Positions 14,312 to 24,234 of a stretch of DNA of 30,895 nucleotides are shown here, in pieces (the stretch's first letter is position 1; each line of letters begins with the position of its first letter). Where the stretch lies: assembly GCA_002102555.1 (NCBI GenBank), contig MCFL01000282.1, forward strand, positions 1 through 30,895, in the 5' to 3' direction. This stretch comes from Catenaria anguillulae PL171 (Eukaryota; Blastocladiomycota; Blastocladiomycetes; Blastocladiales; Catenariaceae). Both the position numbers and the translations under genes were made by a program. The notes beneath the pieces were generated by a model, which was not told the DNA's origin, did no database searches, and worked only from the letters and a program-made list of their open reading frames with translations.

Positions 14312-16096
14312 TTAATACCCAAGCTTATCGTTCAAGGCCGTCCGCCCATCGCCCGTCTGGCCCTGTGGCGGCATCCACTCGACCGACTTTTCCTGTCGAG
14401 TCATTTGCTCTTCATCATCGCTCTCCACCTCGGCCTCCACGTCCATGCCCATGTCCCGTGCAAGCGACCGAGGTGCTACAGCGGCAGGTGGCCGCGCTGG
14501 TCCGCGCTGAGCTACTACCGACGCCGGCTTGGCCGTCAAATCAGGCTGAACAGTCCGTGTGCGTTTGGGCGATGGCGGCTTGGAGCTCTCCTCGTCGTCC
14601 GTGATTGCGCGCTTCTTTGCCGGGCTTTTCGGTGCCGCCGCCGACAACTTGGGTACAGCAATGGGAGATAGCGGGGCTGCAACGTTTGAGCCCGAGGATG
14701 GCCGCGCAATCTCAACGAGCTGTTTGACACGTTCCAGGTCCTTGTCCACCTCGCCCAGCTCCAGTTCCTTTACCTTGACTGCCTCGCGCATTTGCGCCTG
14801 ATCGAGGCCTTGCATGTACGCATCGAGCTCGTCCACCTCTGCATCCCCCGCGGGCCCCGCACCCAGCTGAGCGCGCATCTCGTTCAACTCGAGCTGCATG
14901 CCCTCGCGCTTGGCCTGCAACTCGGCCATCTTTGCATTCAACGACTCAAACGTCTCGACCACGGCCTTTTTGTTGGCGGGTGTGTGGTTTGCCCCCGGAT
15001 GCCGCGAGGCACCCGACCGATCGAAAAACTCGTCTTCGCCATCACTTGTGCGATCTGCGTCACTCAACAATTTCCGGACCCGCGCACTTGCGGCCGACTC
15101 GCCCGCACGTGTTGCCAGCAAGCCCATGGCGTCGAGCTGGGCAAGCACCTGGAGCATGGCGAGCCGTTCGGCGTCGCGCTTGCGCGTGGCCGATCCTTGG
15201 CCTACAAGCTGGGTGTTGGCCAGCGTTGGGTCGTCTGCATCGAGTGGGACTTGAATGCGGGCAAAGATGAGTTGGTGATTGGAGTGTTTGCGTGAGCTGG
15301 AATGGTCGTCACCAGAGAGTCGAGTCGAGTCGTTGGCATATTCAAACTCGAGGGGCAGGCCGCGGGCGTCGAGCCAGTCGGCAAGGGACTTGCGCGGGTC
15401 CTTTGCCCAGGGAGCAGAGGGAGGGATAGGCAGGTCGACCTGGGCTTGGTCCGGATCTTGGTCAAGGTGGTGACGAGCAGTATAGGAGGAAGATGGGCTG
15501 GATGCCTGGTCGATGATTCCCCAAGACGCATGCTGCTCCTGATTTTGGTCAATAGGGTCCCCGTGGTCCGACAACGCAGATGCCGGTTCATCGTCCTCAA
15601 TGAGACGTTCCTGATCCGGTGGGCCGTGCACAATAAACATGCGCGAGCTGGATCCAAAGCGTAGCATGTCGCCAACCCACACGCGCGTGTGTGTCTTTGC
15701 GGGCACCTGAACCTTGTTGACAAAAGTGCCATGGGTGGATCCGAGGTCGTAGAGAAAGAGCTGGCCGTCGCGCGAGAGCTGCAAGACGGCGTGGAAGCGC
15801 GAGATGGACGGGTGCTCGAGCTCGATAGAGCAGTGTGGGCGCGGCAGTCGGCCAATGGTGAGCAGCGAGGTGTTGGTGGGGAAGGCGAGGCGGTCGAGGA
15901 TGACGCCCGACTTGAGGACCTCGAGCGACCAGTTGGCGTTGGGTCGTGGAGGGGCGGCCCACTCTGGCTCGGTGTAGGGCAGCTTGGGCGCGGGGGCCGG
16001 TGGTGGTGCAGCAGCAGCAGCAGCAGCAGCTGAAGATGAGCCAGAGCTAGGGCTGGAGCCAGAGGCGGCAGTCGAGGGCGGGGCAAAGCTTGACAT
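14312..16096 (-). CDS. Kanadaptin-like protein (SLC4A1AP family), FHA domain
   Basis: Single-exon gene for 594 residues. After a Ser/Ala/Pro-rich head, an FHA phosphopeptide-binding domain spans about residues 76-155 with the conserved Gly-Arg (TIGRLPRPHC), SRFHAV, and GSTHGTFVN. A dsRNA-binding-like segment follows (ADWLDARGLPLEFEY ... GQGSATRKRDAERLAMLQVL), then a coiled coil (about 415-450 and on into the Glu/Lys-rich part), SPKRTR and KKR nuclear-type clusters, and the diagnostic kanadaptin tail GQTGDGRTALNDKLGY. This domain order and tail identify kanadaptin, a nuclear protein that has been found with spliceosomes. I chose the start at 16096 (G at -3); 16114 is an in-frame alternative. 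An in-frame GCA/GCT run at about 16008-16030 encodes eight Ala. The gene is divergent with the export-adaptor-like gene. Confidence 0.93.
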   Translation of the reverse strand: MSSFAPPSTAASGSSPSSGSSSAAAAAAAAPPPAPAPKLPYTEPEWAAPPRPNANWSLEVLKSGVILDRLAFPTNTSLLTIGRLPRPHCSIELEHPSISRFHAVLQLSRDGQLFLYDLGSTHGTFVNKVQVPAKTHTRVWVGDMLRFGSSSRMFIVHGPPDQERLIEDDEPASALSDHGDPIDQNQEQHASWGIIDQASSPSSSYTARHHLDQDPDQAQVDLPIPPSAPWAKDPRKSLADWLDARGLPLEFEYANDSTRLSGDDHSSSRKHSNHQLIFARIQVPLDADDPTLANTQLVGQGSATRKRDAERLAMLQVLAQLDAMGLLATRAGESAASARVRKLLSDADRTSDGEDEFFDRSGASRHPGANHTPANKKAVVETFESLNAKMAELQAKREGMQLELNEMRAQLGAGPAGDAEVDELDAYMQGLDQAQMREAVKVKELELGEVDKDLERVKQLVEIARPSSGSNVAAPLSPIAVPKLSAAAPKSPAKKRAITDDEESSKPPSPKRTRTVQPDLTAKPASVVAQRGPARPPAAVAPRSLARDMGMDVEAEVESDDEEQMTRQEKSVEWMPPQGQTGDGRTALNDKLGY

Positions 16097-16377
16097 GGCG
16101 AGTTTGAAGTGCATGGGATTGTATTTATCGGTCCCAAGTGTGAATACCGTACATGTGAATAAACTCCTTTCTGTTGGCCTCTTATTTCCCTCGGGTTGGT
16201 TCCGGCCCGGGTCGGTCACCGTCAGTGATCAGAGTCTGATCAGAGTCAGAATCAACCATCAACGGCCGGCAGCCAGTTCACGATCATGGATATGTACATG
16301 TGTTGACGGTATTGGCCCGATCCGCAAGGCCCAAACACTCTCGGCAACCCATCCTATATCCCGCAACGAACCAAACC
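16097..16377. promoter_or_regulatory. Shared divergent promoter, kanadaptin and export-adaptor-like gene
   Basis: 281 bp separate the two start codons on opposite strands. Inside is a tandem direct repeat of the 11-mer TGATCAGAGTC (16226-16236 and 16237-16247), centred between the genes and containing the palindrome TGATCA in each copy. It could bind a factor acting on both genes; that is inference. Confidence 0.5.
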
Positions 16378-18366
16378 ATGGACGACGCAATGGACCTCAT
16401 GGACGTGGACCTGTCGCTCGACGACCTCGTCGCCATCATCCGTACCCAGAAGCGCCAGGCAAAGTCCAAGAGCGCTTCCGCCGTCACCAACAGCAGAAAC
16501 ACCAGAAACACCAGAAACACCAGAAACACCAGAAACACCAGAACTACGCCGCGCCAGACCTTCCCGACCGCCAACGCCTCGGCGCGCACCATGACCAAGG
16601 CCTCCTTTGCCGCCGCCGCTGCCGCCAAGCGCCGCGGTGCCCCCTCCGCCGCCCCAACCGCCGCCACCTCCCTCTTCACCAGAGATCTGCGCAAGGGCAA
16701 CAACACCTCACGGCAGCACGAAGCTTCCATCTCGACGCTCGACCTGCGCATCGAATCCGGCCGCATCACCACAAAGGAACTGCGCCAGGCGCGCCAGCAA
16801 GAGCTGGCAAAGGCGTCGCGTGCATCGCTCACAAAGACAAAGCACACGCGCGAGGCGCATTTCAAGCACGATGAGCCGCCCATTGCAAAGCTGGGCGCTG
16901 GAGACTTGCGACTGACGCTTGGGTTGAGCACAAAGCATTTGCGCAAGTCGCCCCCTGTGCCCGCCACGGGTGCGGCCAAGGGCAAGGCCAGAGCGACTCG
17001 AGTGGCTGCTCCGATCGGCGCGGCTACGGCCACCCGGCCCGCATCTCCTCCCCAAAGGAACATGGACGATGTGCCGATTCAAGTCACGTTTACTCGGTGC
17101 ACATCTTTAGTTCATTCCTCTCTCATCTCTCACCCTGGTTCGTTTGCTCACATCCAATTTTTTTTTTCTTGATCCAGCCCCGGTAATCGCACCATTGCCC
17201 CCGCGCCACCCTCACCTATTGTTGTGGAACTCGATCGCCCCTCCTCTTCATCCCACCGCCGCGTATCCCGGTCCCCTACCCGTCGCCGCCGCCCCGCCAC
17301 CTCGCCCGACATGGACCAATCTCGCCGGGACCGCGTCCAAGAACGCCTGCTCGCCCGCGGATTCAAGGTCGTTTCCAGCGGCCGCAGCAACACTGACGAC
17401 CCCATGCGCGACGTTGCCATCTTGCCCACACGGAGCAGCACCCGCGGCAGGCGTGACGACCGGTCGCGGTCGCCCGTCACCAGCTCGTCGGATCGGTCCA
17501 TGAGCATTGCCTCCACCACGCGATCGGCATCGCCGCCCACACCCGTTTCATCGGCACGTCGCGGTGCCACTCGGGGACAGGGCGAGCCCGAGCCGGGCGA
17601 GATTTTGCCGCATCAGAGGCAGTACCACACTCAGCATCCGCAGTTTGCGCATGCGCAGCAGCAGCAAGTGTATGGTTTTGGTGTGCCACAACCTGTATGT
17701 TTGCTTCCAAACTTGTGTGGCTTCTGACTTACAGAAGATGGAAAAGATTCACCACGGATGGCGTGTGCAGCAATTCATTTCCATGCCCTCGTATGCGCCC
17801 GCATACATCCAAGGCCCACCCGTGACCCAATTCATGCCCGCACACGCCGCTCCAGCGCCCTCCACGTCCAACTCGTACCAGCCCGACGACTTGCGCACCA
17901 ATGCGCCCGTGGCCACATACACTTGCCGCCTCAGCAACTGCCACCCGAAATCAAGCCCAAGCTTGCTCTCCGTACCTATGCCATTGTCTCACCCTGTCAA
18001 CCTTTGCTCCAATGCTCACTCTTTCACTCCCGAGCATATAGAACCAATTTGCGGCGGAATTCGAAGGCTTTCTCGACGTGACTGCGCGCCCACAACCCGA
18101 CTCGCGCTTGCCGCTTGTGATCTACGTGACCTTTTCCCGGCGGCAGTCGGTCCGGCAGCTCATTCGCACGCTGCACAACCAGACCGTCAGCTCGTACACG
18201 ATGCGTGCCGAGGCCGTCATGACGCCGCCGGATATCGTGCAGGCGTTGCAGATGAAGGGAATCAATGCCGTTGGGTATGTCCATTGATAGGATTTTTTCG
18301 TCCAGGACACACAACTGACAAGTCGCCTTTGTGTGTGTGTTCAGCGGAGATGTGCATGCATATTGA
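16378..18366 (+). CDS. mRNA export adaptor-like protein with N-terminal UAP56-binding-type motif
   Basis: My model has five exons, 16378-17096, 17178-17694, 17771-17971, 18042-18274 and 18345-18366, giving 563 residues; introns are 81, 76, 70 and 70 nt. Phases agree at all junctions. Residues 10-21 read VDLSLDDLVAII, close to the UAP56-binding motif of Yra1/ALYREF and UIF (FYTTD1), proteins that hand mRNA to the export machinery. A basic Asn-Thr-Arg repeat follows at about 40-56, then TRDLRKGN, a helical KELRQARQQELAK stretch and SR-dipeptide-rich parts (HRRVSRSPTRRRRP, RDDRSRSPV). A Pro/Gln/His-rich region and a final conserved-looking block, LPLVIYVTFSRRQSV to QALQMKGINAVGG, complete it. 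No RRM is visible, which argues against a true ALYREF and favours UIF-like or a new adaptor. Exon 3 could start at 17735 instead, but that intron would be only 40 nt. Gene status is strong; function is inferred from the short motif and SR content. Confidence 0.7.
16495..16544 (+). repeat. 9-bp coding minisatellite (AGAAACACC)5
   Basis: Five perfect copies of AGAAACACC (16495-16539) plus a partial copy lie inside exon 1 of the export-adaptor-like gene. They encode a repeating Arg-Asn-Thr unit. The absence of any mismatch suggests recent expansion or active slippage. Confidence 0.9.
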
Positions 18367-18930
18367 TCAAGCGTATTGGTGAGAAGTGTGGTTTGCCGTG
18401 CAGATTACTGAGTGTTTCGGGATGCAAATGTTGGCAATGTGTATCGTCGTTCACATAATGCAATGTAGTTCAGCTTACGGAGATGTCCCAGAAATGAAGT
18501 CGGACCAGCACTAGATCTTCCACTTACAAACATCCAGCGTTTCCTGCTCGGGTCCAGCCGAGGCCCTAACAACCATCGAGCAAACACTCTACCCCACCTT
18601 GGGTTGTATGTTCTGCATTGAAATCCAAGATTTATCTGATCTGATGCACGGGTTTATCGGGGAGCACAGAAGCAATAGAAATCACGGCGCAAGAACTGTG
18701 CCCATATCAGCCCTGGTTTGGTATGTTGCTTCACGTCATTTGGTTTGCAAACTGGCGTCCCTTGTCTCCTGTCTCACTACCAAAATGCTCGTGATCACAA
18801 AAAATGCCTTCCTTGATCAAGCCGCGGCAAGAGCCACTGTCTGGTCTTGGCTAGCTGTCGTGGACGTTGTGGGGCCGGGTCAGCTGACACATGAAAATCT
18901 GCAGCTGAGCACGCAACGTGTGGGAAAAGC

Positions 18931-19278
18931 TTAAGGAAGCGAGGTAATGTGCCAAGCCGCTGGCAGTCGGGGCATGGCGGGCGTCGGAACACGACCATTT
19001 CTCCGTACCTCCGCTCTGTTGGTCTCGCCAGGTGTCATGCAAATGTCCTTCATCGCAGTGTCGGTAAGCATCATTCGCCGACTTGGCTCTGCTTCTTCTC
19101 GTTCAAGTTTCCAAATGCCAGCTTCTTCGAATACTTCGTAAATTAAGGCTGGTTGGACGCGTCCATCTCTAAGAACATCGGTGACATCAACAACCATACT
19201 TACAATTTCACACTTGCGCGCTCCATTACGCTCGCGCTCGGCCGTCACCGTGGAGTCCGGCCTCGGAAACGTGGCCAT
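18931..19278 (-). CDS. Possible minus-strand coding stretch, unknown
   Basis: From an ATG at 19278 the minus strand stays open for 116 codons. The part ALIYEVFEEAGIWKLEREE is helix-like and amphipathic, and a good donor (GTAAGT) sits in the first third. I recognise no family, codon use differs between its halves, and the opposite strand is also open here. It may be an exon of an unannotated gene, a decayed remnant or chance. Confidence 0.2.
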   Translation of the reverse strand: MATFPRPDSTVTAERERNGARKCEIVSMVVDVTDVLRDGRVQPALIYEVFEEAGIWKLEREEAEPSRRMMLTDTAMKDICMTPGETNRAEVRRNGRVPTPAMPRLPAAWHITSLP

Positions 19279-19341
19279 GCATGCACACCTGAGAGGCTTT
19301 CGGCAAAAATTATTGCAGAAGCGCTCGGCCAACCATGGCAA

Positions 19342-19699
19342 TTAACGGCCGCACAATTGCCGATTCTGACCAGTGGATCGGGAGCAGGTCCACCGCACCC
19401 AAAGTGCCACTGTCTTCGATTTCATCATGATCACGTTCAAACGCAGGTGATATTGCGGCTCGGGTATTCGGCTGCGACGGCGCCGTGGCGGTGTCTCAGG
19501 TGTGCTCATCTGGTCAACACGCGTCTCGGCCAGCACTCGAGGTTCGTCATCAATTGCAATATTCCCGAGCTATGATTGTGTCAAAAACTCCTTCACCAGA
19601 GTCAAGACATGGCTAACGACCACTCTCAGTCATAGCTCGAAGGTATACGTCCCTGAGAACAGGTCGCCCTGACAGGCCCGAGATGCGCCCGAGACTCAT
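19342..19699 (-). CDS. Possible small two-exon gene, unknown
   Basis: A candidate 92-residue protein on the minus strand: exon 19699-19649 (MSLGRISGLSGRPVLRD), a 79-nt intron with GTATAC donor and TCATAG acceptor, then exon 19569-19342 containing IAIDDEPRVLAETRVDQ and PETPPRRRRSRIPEPQYH. The intron size, phase 0 on both sides and sensible splice sites are the only support. No domain is recognised. In another frame of the same strand, the stretch near 19360-19450 also looks coding, so the true structure may differ. Confidence 0.22.
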
Positions 19700-21426
19700 G
19701 CGGCAGTCGAGTGTCTCGGGACATGGATAGCCACAGAGGTGTCCAACGCACGCAAAATCTTGTCCCGGTCACAGTTATAGTTGCTTTGGCACACATTTCC
19801 ACTGTCGGCCGGTGGGACATGGCGTTTGTTTTGTTGCAGATCCTTCCACGTTTACACCCCATGTATACAGCTCCATTGAACCTATCAAACCGCATCAATG
19901 TGTTTTTGACATGATCATTTGGCAAGCCCTCGCTCGGTAGGTAGCCTGTGCGTCACTGCTGTTGACGTTTGGTAGATAATTGTGTTGCTGTCTCACGATG
20001 GTGGACAAGGTGGACCCATGTGGGACATGAGTTGGCTGAGGAGATTGTCGCTGAAACCGTGCTTTGAACACTGGTCCCAAGGCCACTTGTCGTCGCATTG
20101 TGCAGTCGGCCCGGTTCGATTCGCACACGTTTACCGTTGCAATTGTTCTTTGGCATGCAGCCAGCCAGGTGGGAGGCATGGAACCTCGGCTGAGGCGGCT
20201 TCCTATGCATATGCGGGTTCCTGGCAGGCAGCAATTCTCCAAATCGAGTGTGCAACGGCCACCGTGCATCTTCATTTCCCCTTGACTTCATCTCACGAAT
20301 GGGTACTTAATGGACATGCATACCCTCTGGCGTTGCCCTGCCTGGCCTCGTCAAGCATTTTGACTTCGATTCGTCCCGTCAGCTGCCTACCTCAGCCTTT
20401 CAACACTGCTCGTCATTCTCACTTGGACAAGTGCCATTCAAACGTACGTCCAGCCCCACTTTCTCGCCTTGCTTCGCGGCTCGCTGTCATGCATGTCACT
20501 CTGCAATCTGCGACTCTCCGACCGCTGTTACTGAACGTCCATTCGGCGAACGGCCCGCGACGAGTCCCGCGCCGAGTCGACGGTCTGTTGGCGTGGTCAT
20601 TCCGTGCTGGACGACAGCTGCCCGCTGCCTGCTGCCTGCATGTGCTTACCGCCTTGGGTGCAGGGAGAAAGGGAGAGATCGGCGGTTGTTGACGACTGCG
20701 ATCACGGATTGCTTAGCTCCACTTTTTCGTCAGTGGCCGCGATTGGAGCGATTGTGTGTGACAAAGGGGCTCCTGAAGCAAGGTAGTTTCCGAATGCAAG
20801 TTTGATAAACTCGACTGACCGCATGACCCCGTTTTTAAACCATCAAACGCCTCATTCTCATTTCCAATCAATCCTGAAACACCAACACCACCACCACCCA
20901 CACCACCCCTTCGTCCACTTCCGACCCTCCGGCCCCCTGTTCCGCTGTTTCCCTGCGGCCTTCCATGCATGCATGATCTGATGGCTTTGCTTGCTTGCTT
21001 GCCTTGATTCGACACTGGAAATTCTCAAACGGCCCCCTTGTTGGCCTGTCTCACTGTTGCGTTCCCGTGTCGTCCATCCACAATGTGCTCCGTGACCACC
21101 TGCCCATGAATGGCTTGATTGATCTCGCACGTTTATTGCCCCGATTTCCGACACACACTCACTCACACACAATCTTGCATGTTGATGTTGTGGTGCAGCA
21201 GCCAGCCTGTCCCGCTTGCACTTCGATTCGACCGCACATCCCCCTCTTTTTCAAGACTCTCCCGGTGCACCTTGTTTGCAACACATATCTACCAGCTCGT
21301 CCCCCATCCCAGACCCTTTGGCCCCACATAAGTCTTGAGTTGGATCTCGACACTTGTCTTTCAACGCAACTACGAAAAACGAGTACAAGTCTGCTTGCCA
21401 AGGCCCCGCCAAGAATAGCAAGTTCG

Positions 21427-24234
21427 ATGCCCAGCATGACCTTTGACTCCATTTCGTCTCCAACCATGCCAACTTTCAACACCAACGCTTCAAGTTGCAG
21501 CGGGAGAGGTGTGGTCACACAAGCAGCCGCGGATCACCCTTGCAGCAGTACCAGCAGCAATGACACGTCACCGTCTGGCTCCAGTTCCAACATGCATTCG
21601 TCTGCATCTTCATCTGCATCTGCGTCGTTTGCAGCAGCCCCTGCTCAAGTCGGCGGCGCCCATGGCCAGCAGCAGCAGCCGGCCCGCTCACTGTCGCTCA
21701 ACTTCCAGCATCTCAAGGTTTGTCATGGCCTCGATGTCGATTCGACGCATTCTTTCTTCTGTTCGACTCCCTCATCACCACTGCTTCCTTGTGCTCCCTA
21801 TTCTGGCGGCTCGCGCCCGCATTCTCGACACTGCACCGATTCCAACGATTCCACTGCTTCCTTGTGTGATGCCATTTTGAATTCTCACCACCGCCTTGCT
21901 TGTCCCGTTTTACCCCTTTCTGCTGCGTCTGTGACCGCCTTCCCAACCGGCTCGGATTCCTCCTCCTCCTCCTACCTGTGTGCTGCGCGCGGCGATTCCC
22001 CCGCTTTCTTGTATCAGTCACATCACCATCACCACCATTCCCAAGGCCTGCCCAACCAGCAGCACCAGCTTTCCCACAGCAACGGCCTCGCGCAAGACTC
22101 GCACCAAGCGCCGCTCGCGTCACCTGGAATCTTCTCGCTCGAGCAACTCCTCAACTCGTCCCGCCTGTCAACGGCACCAGCGTCAAGTACCAGCAGCACC
22201 CCAACTTCGCCAGCAACCCCGCAACTGCACTCATTCCCGCACCAGCAGTTCGACCCGTCAACCACCGGTGCCACAACCATGCTGTCGTCACCCATCGAAT
22301 CTGCCGGCCTGAGCCACGGCGACATGAGTGCGTGGATTGCCAGCACCATGCACGAGCAGATGGCCACGCGCGGGATGTTGCTCCATCATGATCACGGCGC
22401 GTCGTCGTCGTCGGCGTCGTCTTCATCGGGCCAGGCCGTCGGTGCCAACGTAGACGTGCTCGATCATTTCATGCACTACACGGCAGCGTACCCAGAAGTC
22501 CATGTCAATGGGCTTGGGCTCGTGGACGAGTCGCTCGTGTGTCTCGCGTCGCCCATTGTCGATCACCACCAGGATCAGGGCTTGTCGTCGCAGTTGGTGG
22601 CTGTCAACTTGTCGGTGTCGTCGACTGCGCCAGTGGGAGCTGGCGCTGGAGATGGGGCGTTTGCCGGTGCGCAGCCCGGCGTGCTTCCAAACCATTTGCT
22701 CTGGCATCCCCAAGTCCACGGCTCGGCGGGGACTGCGATGGCATCCTCGAGCGACACGGGTTGCACATACAGCTTGCCGTCGCCCGTGCCGTCGACGCGG
22801 TCATCCACGGGCCCCGCTGACCAGCAGCAGCAAGCAATCGTCAAGCCCAGCACGCTTGGGTACAAGGGCAGCCCCCCGCCTTCGGACTTGTGGTCACTGC
22901 CGCTCAAGTCGTCGCTCGATCTCGATGTGTTTTCGCACGGGTCCGTCATGTCCTCGGCGCCCACGTCGCCGTCCATGCGCATGATGACGTTTGCCGTGGA
23001 CCCGGAGGTGATCAAGCAGGCACTCTTGATGCAGGTTGGCTCAAATTCGGGATCGGATTCGTCTGTGGGCCCGTCGCCATTATCGGCCTCGTCGTCGTCG
23101 CCCACTATGCCTGCTCCGTCGAGTGAAGGTGGCTCCGAGTGCATGGATTTGCAGGCCTTGTTCAGCAATGGCGGCAGCAACAGTGCCCAGGTTGGCGGCT
23201 CGGCCGCTGCTGACGTGGACATGAACGATTCGCCGCCGTCGCCTCCTGCGACCCCCATGGTGGTCAACCCAAAGCAAGCTCATGAAGACCAGCAGCAGCA
23301 AGTCCAGTTCCAAGCTCCTCGCTATCCCAACCAAGCTCCGATGCCCATGCCCGCAGTCTCAAGACCCCCCTTGTCGGTATCCAGCAGCACCTACTCGAGC
23401 ACAGACCTCACCTCGCCTGTCTTGCCGTCGCCCATGACTGCCGCATTCCTGCTGGCTCAGCAAACCCCGCTTCCACCGACCCCGACCACGCCCAGCGGCG
23501 CATTCGACGGGAATGCGCCAGCATCTTCGGGAGCATCCTTGGGCGCCTCGTCGTCCAACCTGGTCAGCTATCCCGAGACGCTTCCGGCGCCGACCAAGCT
23601 GTGCCCCGCACCCGTTCGCCGCCCGCGCATGCGCAAGCGGTCGACGCTGTCTGGCGACGACGGCATGGGCGGGTCCTCGCCCGTTCCGCACCATCACCCG
23701 TACGCGCAGCACGGGATGGTTGCCATCAGCAACGCGGCCGTCTCGACGGGCTTGCACACTGGACCTTCGAGTCCCGTGACACCCACCATTTCCGAACACC
23801 CAGCGTCTCCGACCGTGGCATCTTCACCGCACTTGTCAGCTCTGCTCGCGTCCGGCACGGACGAGACAGGCAACTCGACCACGTCCAAGCTCTACACGTG
23901 CATCAAGTGCGACAAGTCATTCAAGCGCAAGGCCGACTGTGTACGGCACGCGCGTGTCCACACGGGCGAAAAGCCGTACCGGTGCCCGTGCGGTGAGTCG
24001 TTTGCCCGGCAAGACGCTCTGCGCCGGCATCAGAGCAAGGCCCCGCTCGAGACCACGTGTCGCATGGCGCTCCTGAATGGCGGCGTGTTGCCTGCGGCGT
24101 TTTCCGGCGACGATGGTGTGCACTTGTCACCTGGGTTGACGGTTGTGGGCGGGCGGCCGGTTACCAGTTTGGATCGGAGTCCGGCGGCATTGGCGTGTGT
24201 GGTTGCGCTTGCACCCGCACCTGCCAGGGAGTAG
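21427..24234 (+). CDS. C2H2-type zinc-finger transcription factor, large low-complexity N-terminus
   Basis: A frame of 935 residues. Most of it is Ser/Pro/Gln/His-rich and probably disordered (poly-Ser blocks, six His, many SP and TP sites). Near the C-terminus are two adjacent zinc fingers. The first is canonical, Cys825-x2-Cys828-x12-His841-x3-His845 (CIKCDKSFKRKADCVRHARVH), followed by the standard linker TGEKPYR. The second is unusual: Cys853-x1-Cys855-x12-His868, with the next possible ligand Cys878. Basic RRPRMRKR lies upstream of the fingers. This arrangement suits a sequence-specific DNA-binding regulator with a long regulatory arm; targets are unknown. The start at 21427 begins the protein-like sequence (21436 has a better context). 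The frame stays open back to about 20995, but that part is not protein-like. A 300-nt in-frame segment (21718-22017) has splice-like ends. Confidence 0.85.
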   Translation: MPSMTFDSISSPTMPTFNTNASSCSGRGVVTQAAADHPCSSTSSNDTSPSGSSSNMHSSASSSASASFAAAPAQVGGAHGQQQQPARSLSLNFQHLKVCHGLDVDSTHSFFCSTPSSPLLPCAPYSGGSRPHSRHCTDSNDSTASLCDAILNSHHRLACPVLPLSAASVTAFPTGSDSSSSSYLCAARGDSPAFLYQSHHHHHHSQGLPNQQHQLSHSNGLAQDSHQAPLASPGIFSLEQLLNSSRLSTAPASSTSSTPTSPATPQLHSFPHQQFDPSTTGATTMLSSPIESAGLSHGDMSAWIASTMHEQMATRGMLLHHDHGASSSSASSSSGQAVGANVDVLDHFMHYTAAYPEVHVNGLGLVDESLVCLASPIVDHHQDQGLSSQLVAVNLSVSSTAPVGAGAGDGAFAGAQPGVLPNHLLWHPQVHGSAGTAMASSSDTGCTYSLPSPVPSTRSSTGPADQQQQAIVKPSTLGYKGSPPPSDLWSLPLKSSLDLDVFSHGSVMSSAPTSPSMRMMTFAVDPEVIKQALLMQVGSNSGSDSSVGPSPLSASSSSPTMPAPSSEGGSECMDLQALFSNGGSNSAQVGGSAAADVDMNDSPPSPPATPMVVNPKQAHEDQQQQVQFQAPRYPNQAPMPMPAVSRPPLSVSSSTYSSTDLTSPVLPSPMTAAFLLAQQTPLPPTPTTPSGAFDGNAPASSGASLGASSSNLVSYPETLPAPTKLCPAPVRRPRMRKRSTLSGDDGMGGSSPVPHHHPYAQHGMVAISNAAVSTGLHTGPSSPVTPTISEHPASPTVASSPHLSALLASGTDETGNSTTSKLYTCIKCDKSFKRKADCVRHARVHTGEKPYRCPCGESFARQDALRRHQSKAPLETTCRMALLNGGVLPAAFSGDDGVHLSPGLTVVGGRPVTSLDRSPAALACVVALAPAPARE

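Larger units (their letters stand above)
18367..21426. other. 3-kb region without a confident gene
   Basis: The longest gene-poor stretch of the window. The left part should include the 3' UTR of the export-adaptor-like gene. The right part (about 20820-21426) should be promoter and 5' UTR of the zinc-finger gene; it has CA-rich and GCTT stutters (20985-21003, 21150-21176). Minus-strand stretches between about 18930 and 19770 look partly coding and are listed separately at low confidence. No tRNA, rRNA or transposon ends were found. Confidence 0.5.

Noticed and set aside
17695-17734. A 40-nt intron in the export-adaptor-like gene
   Set aside because: A downstream CAG at 17768-17770 gives a 76-nt intron in the same frame, matching the other introns.
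20060-20140. Possible tRNA, based on a B-box-like GGTTCGATTCG
   Set aside because: No matching A box or acceptor stem could be found at the right distance, so the cloverleaf fails.
20995-21426. N-terminal extension of the zinc-finger frame
   Set aside because: The frame is open, but there is no ATG at its beginning, composition is not protein-like, and CA/GCTT stutters suggest 5' UTR.
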